Shown here: piece by piece, positions 41,617-48,203 of the stretch
Position numbering within the stretch: position 1 is the stretch's first letter
Layout of the letters: each line of letters opens with the position of its first letter
From: Bradyrhizobium aeschynomenes
Lineage (GTDB): Bacteria; Pseudomonadota; Alphaproteobacteria; Rhizobiales; Xanthobacteraceae
Assembly (NCBI RefSeq): GCF_013178945.1
Contig: NZ_JABFDM010000005.1
Span: 1 to 64,000 of the forward strand
DNA: 64,000 nt
Direction: 5' to 3'
The notes under the pieces: model-generated
The model's database searches: none
What the model was told of the DNA's origin: nothing
The model's input: the letters and a program-made list of their open reading frames with translations, nothing else
Program-made: the position numbers and the translations under genes

Positions 41617-42756
41617 ATGGCTGTGCTGAACGACGATCTGACGCCGCACCTGAGCCGCAGGACGTGGCTCCGTGGTCTGGGGGGATTGGCATTGAGCATC
41701 TCGATCGCCGCGATTGCGGTCGTCGTGCTGATGCGGGCGCTCAAGAAGCTCGATGTCGGTCATGTCGTATCGATCGCGCAGGCGACCGATCACAAGCTCA
41801 TCGTTCTCGCGTTGGCGCTGATCGCGCTCTCCTACGCCAGCCTGACGCTCTATGATCTCTTCGCGCTACGCACGATCGGCCGCGACGACATTCCGTTTCG
41901 TGCAGCTGCTGTCGGCAGCTTTACCAGCTATCCGATCGCGCATGGCATCGGCGTGGTGGCGCTGATCTCCCCGCTGGTGCGCTACCGGATCTATGCGCCG
42001 TATCGACTGAGTGCGATCGACATTGCCAATATCAGCTTTCTCACGGGGGTGACGTTCTGGCTCGGCAATCTGACCGCACTTGGTCTGAGCCTGATGATCG
42101 ACCCCGATGCCTTCGGTTGGGTTGAATACTGGCCGCCGACGCTCAATCGGCTGATCGCGGCGGCGCTGTTGGCTGGCGTGCTCGCCTTCGTTGTCTGGAG
42201 CTGGCCGGGGCGTCGTAGCCTCCGATGGCCGGTACGTCTGCCGTCGGGGCCGGCGGTGCTGCTGCAGATCCTGATCGGACTGTTCGATCTCAGTACGGCC
42301 GCGCTCGCGATGTATGTGCTGCTGCCGGCCGAACTCGGCATCGACGTGATGCGGTTGATCGCGGTCTTCATAGCAGCAACCCTGCTGGGATTTGCCAGCC
42401 ACGCGCCGGCGGGCATCGGTGTATTCGATGCGACCATCCTGCTCGGCCTCGGCGGCAATGGTCAGGAGAAGCTGCTCGCGGCGCTGTTGATCTTTCGCAT
42501 TCTCTACCATCTGCTGCCGTTCGTGCTGTCGCTCGCTCTGTTCGGCATGATCGAGCTCTGCCGGAGTCGCCGGACCGTGCGTGGTCGGTCAGACCGGCGA
42601 GTTCAATTTGAGTCCGACCATGCCGGCGATGATCAGCGTCAGGCAGAGCAGTCGCACCGGATCAGCCGGCTCGCTGTAGACAATCATGCCGACGATGATG
42701 CTCCCTGCGGCGCCGATCCCGGTCCATACCGCGTAGGCGGTGCCAAAGGGCAGTGA
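41617..42756 (+). CDS. UPF0104/LPG-synthase-like integral membrane protein
   Basis: 379 residues, about eight hydrophobic segments in the first 320, matching the flippase-like membrane domain of MprF/AglD (SYPIAHGIGVVALISPLVRYR, FASHAPAGIGVFDATILLG). The last 50 or so residues (from about 325) are hydrophilic and are encoded opposite the end of the SMR gene, giving a 168-bp antisense overlap. The normal family length is nearer 320, so the tail may be a recent stop-loss extension. No substrate is evident. Confidence 0.8.
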   Translation: MAVLNDDLTPHLSRRTWLRGLGGLALSISIAAIAVVVLMRALKKLDVGHVVSIAQATDHKLIVLALALIALSYASLTLYDLFALRTIGRDDIPFRAAAVGSFTSYPIAHGIGVVALISPLVRYRIYAPYRLSAIDIANISFLTGVTFWLGNLTALGLSLMIDPDAFGWVEYWPPTLNRLIAAALLAGVLAFVVWSWPGRRSLRWPVRLPSGPAVLLQILIGLFDLSTAALAMYVLLPAELGIDVMRLIAVFIAATLLGFASHAPAGIGVFDATILLGLGGNGQEKLLAALLIFRILYHLLPFVLSLALFGMIELCRSRRTVRGRSDRRVQFESDHAGDDQRQAEQSHRISRLAVDNHADDDAPCGADPGPYRVGGAKGQ

Positions 42757-42915
42757 TCGCAATGCGAACGACATCATTGCGAAGCTGAGCAGGATCGCAA
42801 CCACGGTGCCCAGGCTAGGCCAGAATCGCGTCAGCCCGTCGGAGTGCTTGAGACCGAGCGCCCAGATGATCTCGAGCAGTCCTGCGGCCAGAAGCGCGAG
42901 CCAGCCGCTGGTCAT
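42589..42915 (-). CDS. Small multidrug resistance (SMR) family transporter, SugE/Gdx-like
   Basis: 108 residues with four membrane segments. MTSGWLALLAAGLLEIIWAL has the essential Glu (Glu15) of the SMR family, and the WxxGLKHSDG segment is SugE-like. Also WTGIGAAGSIIVGM and the C-terminal LIIAGMVGLKL. SugE/Gdx proteins export guanidinium; EmrE-type drugs are the alternative. No guanidine riboswitch was convincing upstream. Its 3' half overlaps the opposite-strand UPF0104 gene. Confidence 0.88.
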   Translation of the reverse strand: MTSGWLALLAAGLLEIIWALGLKHSDGLTRFWPSLGTVVAILLSFAMMSFALRSLPFGTAYAVWTGIGAAGSIIVGMIVYSEPADPVRLLCLTLIIAGMVGLKLNSPV

Positions 42916-43146
42916 GACGGTGTGCTTTCCGCCCGCGCAAGGCGTCGTGCGACGATATGTCGTGGCGGGTTCGCTCTCGTCGATGGCAGAGCAACCGCAA
43001 CCGATCGTCTGGGCATTCTCGGCTCCGCGGTCCGAATGCCATTCATCTGCAATCTTTGCACGACGTGCATATGACGGTTTCAGCCACTGACGACCGTCGG
43101 ACGGGGCGGCGGCCACGTCCCGGTGGCGATGTTCAGCCGGTTTGCG

Positions 43147-43407
43147 TCACCTCTCTTGCATCATTGTGAAGACGATCCCGGTCATTGTGGCGCCCACCGC
43201 AAATGCCAGCGTGAACGTGCCGACGAGAACGGTGAAGGTCATGTGCGGATCGCCGCTGTGGGCGATCAGGGTCGAAATCCCGAAGGCATCGACCTGGGTC
43301 AGCGCAAAGGCGAAGCCGAGACCGAGCGCGGTGCCCATGAAGGTGTGACAAGCGAGCTCGATCAGGATGGCCGGGTTGACCACCGCGCTGCGTTTTTTAG
43401 GCGGCAT
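43147..43407 (-). CDS. Small hydrophobic membrane protein of unknown function
   Basis: 86 residues with two to three membrane helices (PAILIELACHTFMGTALGLG, VLVGTFTLAFAVGATMTGIV). The basic N-terminus MPPKKR suggests N-in orientation. GGAGG precedes the ATG. Not recognised. Confidence 0.65.
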   Translation of the reverse strand: MPPKKRSAVVNPAILIELACHTFMGTALGLGFAFALTQVDAFGISTLIAHSGDPHMTFTVLVGTFTLAFAVGATMTGIVFTMMQER

Positions 43408-43613
43408 TGGAGCTGTCCTCCGCTATCGCCCGTGAACGCTGGAACGGCGAGCGTTGTTCCTGTGCGCGGGGGCGCCTTGAAGCGATTGCCAAGCGGCGGC
43501 AAGAGCGGCTACCAAATCATCCAGGTCTCAGTCGCACATGATGATGCCCGTGCACGTAGAACAGCCGCGACGGAGCGGTGCGACCTCCGGCGTCAAACAG
43601 GGAGGAACGTCAC

Positions 43614-44588
43614 ATGACGAATGCCATTCGTTTTCACAAGACCGGTGGTCCCGAGGTCCTCAGCTGGGAGCAGGTCGAGGTCGGCAAGCCTGGCCCGGGC
43701 GAGGCACGCATCCGCCACACGGCGGTCGGGCTCAATTTCATCGACATCTATAATCGGTCGGGCCTCTATCCCGTCCAGCTGCCGAGCGGCCTGGGAAGCG
43801 AGGGCGCCGGTGTGATCGAGGAAGTCGGTGAGGGGGTTACGGACCTGAAGGTCGGAGATCGCGTCGCCTATGGCTCGTCGCCGCTCGGCGCCTATTCCGA
43901 GGCGCGGCTGATGCCGGCGGCGCTGCTGCTGAAGCTGCCGGACGAGATCGACGACAAGACGGCTGCCGCGATGATGCTCAAGGGCCTCACCGCCCAGTAC
44001 CTGATCCGCCAGACCTACCGGGTCAAGGCCGGCGAGACCATTCTGCTGCATGCGGCCGCCGGCGGGGTCGGGCTCATCCTCAGCCAGTGGGCCAAGCATC
44101 TGGGTGTCACCGTCATCGGCACGGTCTCCAGCGACGACAAGGCGCAGTTGGCGAGGGAGCATGGCTGCGCGCATACGATCGTCTACTCCCGCGAGGACTT
44201 CGTTGCTCGCGTGAACGAGATCACCGACAGCAAGAAGGTGCCGGTGGTCTATGATTCCGTCGGCAAGGACACGTTCCTGAAATCGCTCGATTGCCTCGCG
44301 CCGCTCGGCTATGCGGTGCTGTTCGGCCAGTCCTCCGGCGCGGTCGATCCGCTGAACCTCGGGCTTCTCGCGCAAAAGGGCTCGCTGTTCGTGACCCGGC
44401 CCACGCTGTTCACCTACGCGGCCAAGCGCGAGAGTCTGGTTGCGATGGCCAAAGAGCTGTTCGACGTGGTCAAGTCCGGCGCGGTGAAGATCGAGGTCAA
44501 CCAGACCTATCCGCTCAAGGAGGCAGCCAGGGCTCATGCCGATCTGGCGGCGCGCAAGACGACGGGGTCCACCGTGCTTCTGGTCTGA
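43614..44588 (+). CDS. Quinone oxidoreductase (NADPH), MDR/zeta-crystallin family
   Basis: 324 residues. Non-zinc medium-chain reductase: GLNFIDIYNRSGLYP, LGSEGAGVIEEVGEGV, AYSEARLMP and the NADPH site LLHAAAGGVGLILSQWAKHLG (split here; about 146-166). Length and motifs match QorA. GGGAGGA lies before the ATG at 43614. Single gene. Confidence 0.93.
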   Translation: MTNAIRFHKTGGPEVLSWEQVEVGKPGPGEARIRHTAVGLNFIDIYNRSGLYPVQLPSGLGSEGAGVIEEVGEGVTDLKVGDRVAYGSSPLGAYSEARLMPAALLLKLPDEIDDKTAAAMMLKGLTAQYLIRQTYRVKAGETILLHAAAGGVGLILSQWAKHLGVTVIGTVSSDDKAQLAREHGCAHTIVYSREDFVARVNEITDSKKVPVVYDSVGKDTFLKSLDCLAPLGYAVLFGQSSGAVDPLNLGLLAQKGSLFVTRPTLFTYAAKRESLVAMAKELFDVVKSGAVKIEVNQTYPLKEAARAHADLAARKTTGSTVLLV

Positions 44589-44657
44589 CGGCAGGTGTGA
44601 GGCGGCAGCCGGCCGAACCTCTCGCGGCCGTCCGGCCGGCAACGTCGGTCACGACGT

Positions 44658-44936
44658 TTAGCCGATCGGCTCGTGCTTGCGCAGGTCGCGGAGGTGATCG
44701 AACCGGGCGGCCTGCAGATCCGCTGCCCGCCCGTCGATCTCGGGCAGTGCGGCCTCTGACATGAGGTCGGCGGTGAGATCCGCGACGGAATGGTCGCGGA
44801 TCTCATGGATGAAGCTGATGTTGGAATATTCGCCCGACGCGATTCGCGCGACGACATCGCGCCGGGTCATCTCGGGATCGACCACGGCCTCGCATCCGCG
44901 TCGGCCATAGTCGATCATCACGACGAAATACTGCAT
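44658..44936 (-). CDS. Hypothetical protein, probably controlled by the neighbouring CI-like repressor
   Basis: 92 residues, no recognised domain. It begins MQYFVVMIDYGRRGCEAVVD and has a central ISFIHEIRDHSVADLT segment. A strong promoter 39-66 bp upstream overlaps a TTCGGAATAA-like operator shared with the repressor gene, which supports it being a real, regulated gene. Confidence 0.6.
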   Translation of the reverse strand: MQYFVVMIDYGRRGCEAVVDPEMTRRDVVARIASGEYSNISFIHEIRDHSVADLTADLMSEAALPEIDGRAADLQAARFDHLRDLRKHEPIG

Positions 44937-44974
44937 GGAGCCCCAATTCGCCTTCGGACGAACTCGATGGCTCC

Positions 44975-45002
44975 ATTATTTCCGAAAAACAGAATTTGTC
45001 AA
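44975..45002 (-). promoter_or_regulatory. Sigma-70 promoter with overlapping repressor operator (upstream of 44936)
   Basis: On the minus strand, TTGACA (45002-44997), a 16-base spacer and AATAAT (44980-44975). The element TTTTTCGGAAATAAT covers the spacer end and -10, so a bound repressor would block RNA polymerase. Confidence 0.65.
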
Positions 45003-45049
45003 GGGCGGCGGCACGAGGAGCACCGGGCGTTCCTCCTGCCGCCGGCCGC

Positions 45050-45670
45050 TCACTTGCTCGACGATCGCGCCGCCCGAGCCTTTGCCACCGCCTTGGCGCG
45101 GATCCGCGAGATCTGCCCCCGCGGCAGGGTGACGAAGATCTCGCCGATCCAGTCCAGCTTGACGCCGACGATCGGCTTGGCGTTGAAGCTCTTGAGATTG
45201 ACCACGGATGGCGATTTGCCGCGCTCGATGGTCTTCAGGTAGCGCTCGCCGGACTTGAGGCGCACCACAGCCTCCTCGCCGTAGAAGCTCGACAGCGGGT
45301 GGCGCTGCTCGCGGTAGACGACGATGACGTCGCCATTCTCGTATTTCGGCAGCATCGAATCACCCGACACCTCGAAGGCGATCGTCTCCTCGGAGATCGG
45401 GAAGGGCAGGGCGACCTCGCCCAGGCCCTCAAGCGGTACCTGCTCGTAATCCGGCTCGATCACCGAGCCGGCGCCGACCCGCCCCATGACGGGAACCGAG
45501 TTCAGCTCCAGGTATTCCGTGATCAGAGGGATCTCGGCGGCTTTGATCAGGCGCTGGCCTCCGAGGATCTCGGAGACGGCGCCGGGGCGCACGCCCATGG
45601 CACGGGCGAGCCCTCCTTTGGTCTTTCCTGGCTTCTCGAGTGCACGCTCGATCATGGCGACGTCCAACAT
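45050..45670 (-). CDS. LexA/CI-like repressor with S24 peptidase domain
   Basis: 206 residues. A short N-terminal helix-turn-helix (GGLARAMGVRPGAVSEILGG, about 19-38) is followed by a hinge and a self-cleaving S24 domain: VGAGSV contains the Ala-Gly scissile bond, the nucleophile Ser is in VSGDSMLPKYENGD, and the general-base Lys is in ERYLKTI. Typical of phage-type CI repressors that are inactivated by RecA. GAGG precedes the ATG. Divergent from the GcrA-like gene. Confidence 0.87.
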   Translation of the reverse strand: MLDVAMIERALEKPGKTKGGLARAMGVRPGAVSEILGGQRLIKAAEIPLITEYLELNSVPVMGRVGAGSVIEPDYEQVPLEGLGEVALPFPISEETIAFEVSGDSMLPKYENGDVIVVYREQRHPLSSFYGEEAVVRLKSGERYLKTIERGKSPSVVNLKSFNAKPIVGVKLDWIGEIFVTLPRGQISRIRAKAVAKARAARSSSK

Positions 45671-45702
45671 GGCTTTGACCTCTTTTGCGAATCTCGGAAA
45701 GG

Positions 45703-45731
45703 AGTATATGTTTCGAATAATCAGAACTCAA
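45703..45731 (-). promoter_or_regulatory. Promoter and autoregulatory operator of the CI-like repressor
   Basis: On the minus strand TTGAGT-N17-TATACT, ending 33 bp before the repressor start. The spacer contains ATTATTCGAAA, the same element (inverted, TTTCGAATAAT) as at the 44975 promoter, consistent with autorepression. Confidence 0.65.
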
Positions 45732-45744
45732 GCTTGACTTTTCC

Positions 45745-45759
45745 TTCGGAATAACGGAA
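45745..45759. promoter_or_regulatory. Third TTCGGAATAA-type element, upstream of the GcrA-like gene
   Basis: TTCGGAATAACGGAA lies 53 bp before the GcrA-like start. It matches the elements in the two neighbouring promoters and is part of a looser palindrome with TTTTCC and GGAAAA. Probably a repressor site for the rightward transcript. Confidence 0.5.
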
Positions 45760-45812
45760 AAAGAGGCGACGGGCAAGGCCCGCGGCCCCCGATCCCGAAG
45801 GAAGAGGCGACA

Positions 45813-46349
45813 ATGCAGTCCACCGATTGGCCAGATCCACACTCCAAGATGCTTTGCGAGCTCCATGCCAGGGGGCTCTCCTATGCCGCGATCGCGCGCG
45901 CCCTCAATGCGCAGTTCGGGACGGCCTATACGCGCAATGCCACGCTCGGCCGCGGCAAGCGGATGGGGCTCGTCGCGGCGGCCGCCCCGACATCCCCGCG
46001 CGCCCAGGCCCGGCCGAGGTCTGCGGCGGCCGGAGGCCGGCGGCGGAGCCCGAAGGCCGGTGCTGGGCCGATGGCGCTGCCACCGCCGCCGAAACCCGCC
46101 GCCGCGGTCCGACTGCGCTCGGTCGGCATCAGCCCGCGGCTGTTGTCGCTCGACCAGCTCGGCACAAATGACTGCCGCTACCCCTACGGCGGCGACCGGG
46201 ACGACGACCCGATCACGTTCTGTGGCCATCCGCGGCAACCCGGGTCGTGCTACTGCACGCCGCACCACCATCTGACGCGGACCCCCCCTGAGGAGACCGC
46301 TGTGCGCCCGGTCGGGCGCCTGACCCTGCGGCTCGTGGCAGCTGCATAA
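45813..46349 (+). CDS. GcrA-family regulator-like protein
   Basis: 178 residues. The N-terminus (DWPDPHSKMLCELHARGLSY, AAIARALNAQFGTAYTRNAT) resembles the GcrA helix-turn-helix that binds DNA with sigma-70 in alphaproteobacteria. The middle is Ala/Pro/Arg-rich and disordered. The C-terminus has NDCRYPYG...FCGHP...CYCTPHHHLT, the Cys/His-bearing sigma-binding region. Such GcrA-like genes occur both as cell-cycle regulators and in prophages; next to a CI repressor this copy looks phage-derived. Confidence 0.8.
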   Translation: MQSTDWPDPHSKMLCELHARGLSYAAIARALNAQFGTAYTRNATLGRGKRMGLVAAAAPTSPRAQARPRSAAAGGRRRSPKAGAGPMALPPPPKPAAAVRLRSVGISPRLLSLDQLGTNDCRYPYGGDRDDDPITFCGHPRQPGSCYCTPHHHLTRTPPEETAVRPVGRLTLRLVAAA

Positions 46350-46403
46350 GCCCGGCGTTTCGCCGACCAAACCTGCTTCCATTCCATTTTCCGGAGACGA
46401 GAC

Positions 46404-47003
46404 ATGGCGCGCCCCCGACGCAGCAAGCCCCACCGCATGCCCAAGACCCATGACCGCCGCGCGCACGATCTGCCGCGCAATGCGGACGTGGTCCCGGTCG
46501 AGATCGACGATCCGCTGGCCCTCGAGCCGGGCGAGAAGATCGTCGCGCTGCGCTCGGTTCGCAACGATCCGCTGGGCCGGCTGCATGCGCACAAGCAGCT
46601 CGACGACGCTCAATACCGTGCCGGGCGGGCGTTCCAGAACGATTGGGAGCGGGCGGAACGGGGCCCACAGGCGATCGATCCGTCGCGCGAGCATGTCGAC
46701 GGCGCCCGAGGGCGCGAGCCGGTGACCGAAGGCCAGCGACAGGCCGTGTTGCGGCTGAACCGGGCCGAGCGCGAACTCGGGGCCGATGGCGCGGCGATCA
46801 CGCACGACGTCCTGGTGCACGGCCTCACGATGGAGCAGGTCGGCCATAAGCGCGGTCTCGCCAGCCAGCGCTGGAACGACTATTTTGCCCGCCGCTTCAA
46901 GGAATGCCTGGATCGACTGGCGTTGGTCTATGGCTTATCCACAGATCGTATCCCCAGAAAATACGATCAGCCGGTCCGAGCGAGCCGTCCGACGCAGACC
47001 TGA
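46404..47003 (+). CDS. Hypothetical protein, possible phage-type DNA-binding protein
   Basis: 199 residues, strongly basic at the N-terminus (ARPRRSKPHRMPKTHDRRAH). The C-terminal half has helices and a helix-turn-helix-like stretch, VLVHGLTMEQVGHKRGLASQ, followed by WNDYFARRFKECLDRLALVYG, somewhat like the alphaproteobacterial DUF6456 proteins. GGAG precedes the start. Same strand as and 54 bp after the GcrA-like gene, so probably one unit. Not firmly identified. Confidence 0.7.
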   Translation: MARPRRSKPHRMPKTHDRRAHDLPRNADVVPVEIDDPLALEPGEKIVALRSVRNDPLGRLHAHKQLDDAQYRAGRAFQNDWERAERGPQAIDPSREHVDGARGREPVTEGQRQAVLRLNRAERELGADGAAITHDVLVHGLTMEQVGHKRGLASQRWNDYFARRFKECLDRLALVYGLSTDRIPRKYDQPVRASRPTQT

Positions 47004-47067
47004 CGCGGCGTGGCCGGCGCTCGCGTCTCATCGGGAGGCACGAACGCTGGCCGGCGCCCCGTTCCGC

Positions 47068-47424
47068 TCACGGATGCGGTGCAACCGCATAGGTCGTGCT
47101 GTACGGCTCGACCCGCAAGGACGCATGGGACAACAGGCCGATCTTGGCCGACGGCGTCATCTGCAGCTCGCCGTTCGGGCCGCGGTGGACATTGTACTGC
47201 CAAGCCGTGAGGTCTCCCTTTTGCGCCAAAGCGTGCGCCACCGCGCTGGCGTCGTTGCCGCCGATCGCGGTCAGCTCATCGCCGTTGAGGCCGATGACGA
47301 TCTCGTCCTTGACGGTCACGACCTTGAACAACGAGGTCCTGCCTTCCCCGGCCGCCGCCATCGACGAAGTCGCGACGAAAAGTACAAGGGAGCCGAAAAT
47401 CGCGCGTGTCAGTCCGGAAGCCAT
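47068..47424 (-). CDS. Exported hypothetical protein
   Basis: 118 residues from an ATG with AGGAG 6 bases upstream. Signal peptide MASGLTRAIFGSLVLFVATS followed by SMAAAGEG, with likely cleavage near residue 26. The mature part is about 90 residues with no recognised domain (VVTVKDEIVIGLNGDELTAI). Periplasmic location expected. Confidence 0.65.
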   Translation of the reverse strand: MASGLTRAIFGSLVLFVATSSMAAAGEGRTSLFKVVTVKDEIVIGLNGDELTAIGGNDASAVAHALAQKGDLTAWQYNVHRGPNGELQMTPSAKIGLLSHASLRVEPYSTTYAVAPHP

Positions 47425-47664
47425 GGAATCTCCTGTCCGCCTCGTTCGAATGGTCGTGAGCGTGCAGGCATTGGTTTGTCGCAACCGCCCGCCGGTTCGC
47501 GAAAAAATTGATGCGGTCGAGATTGAACCCGGCTGCGAGACGCTGCGTCTAACGCCCCATCGGGGTCACGCGAGCTTCGGTGCACTCGGCCGGCTCGTGT
47601 CGTTGATTCAGGTCAAGCAGTTCGTGCTGGAGTGTTGTATCCGTCACGGACGAAGAGACGGGGG

Positions 47665-48105
47665 ATGCCCATGTTCATCGGTCGATACCTGTTCCGTTCA
47701 CCCCGCGCGACAATCGCGTTTGCAGCCGCCGCGGCAACGATCCTCGTGACAAGCCCACCTGCGCCGGCTTTCGCGCAGCCGGCGCCCCCGGCCAGCAAGC
47801 ATGCGGTCGTGAAGGCGGCTGCCGGCGACGCGACCGATCTCAGCGCCCGTCGCCGGCATCGCCGCGTCTACAGGGGCAATCCGGCCGCCGGCCTTGCCAT
47901 CATGGGCGCGATGATCGGGACCTTCGGTGCGATCGCTGCCGCGCATCAGCATGATGACTACTATTATTACGAGCCCGGCTACTATCCCGGGCCTGGCTAT
48001 TATGGGCCGCCGCAGGTCTACTACGCACCTCGGCCGCACTATGTCCGTCCGTATTACGGCCATCCGTATTACGGTCCGCGCGTGCACTACTATCACCCCT
48101 ACTGA
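47665..48105 (+). CDS. Exported Tyr/Gly/Pro-rich small protein
   Basis: About 146 residues (start ATG 47665 or 47671). A hydrophobic signal (about 12-40, ending PAPAFAQPA) leads a basic linker, a Gly/Ala/Met hydrophobic patch (GLAIMGAMIGTFGAIAAAHQ) and a 45-residue tail of YYYYEPGYYPGPGYYGPP-type repeats. Low-complexity Tyr-rich exported proteins are common in bradyrhizobia; function unknown. Confidence 0.65.
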   Translation: MPMFIGRYLFRSPRATIAFAAAAATILVTSPPAPAFAQPAPPASKHAVVKAAAGDATDLSARRRHRRVYRGNPAAGLAIMGAMIGTFGAIAAAHQHDDYYYYEPGYYPGPGYYGPPQVYYAPRPHYVRPYYGHPYYGPRVHYYHPY

Positions 48106-48137
48106 GGTCGACCCGGCCGGACGACCGTCAAGTCGCC

Positions 48138-48203
48138 GCCGGAGTCCAACCCGTGCTAGAAGCCGCCTGCGCCGGAGTCCAACCCGTGCTAGAAGCCGCC
48201 TGC
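48138..48203. repeat. Two tandem 33-bp direct repeats at the 3' end of the BamA-like gene
   Basis: 48138-48170 and 48171-48203 are identical 33-base units. The right-hand copy contains the last codons and stop of the BamA-like gene; the left-hand copy lies downstream. A recent duplication of exactly 11 codons that left a spare gene end after the stop. Confidence 0.9.

Noticed and set aside
42916..43110. Possible guanidine riboswitch upstream of the SugE/Gdx-like gene
   Set aside because: The leader has small CGTC/GACG pairs but none of the conserved guanidine-I, -II or -III layouts could be fitted; a covariance-model search would decide.
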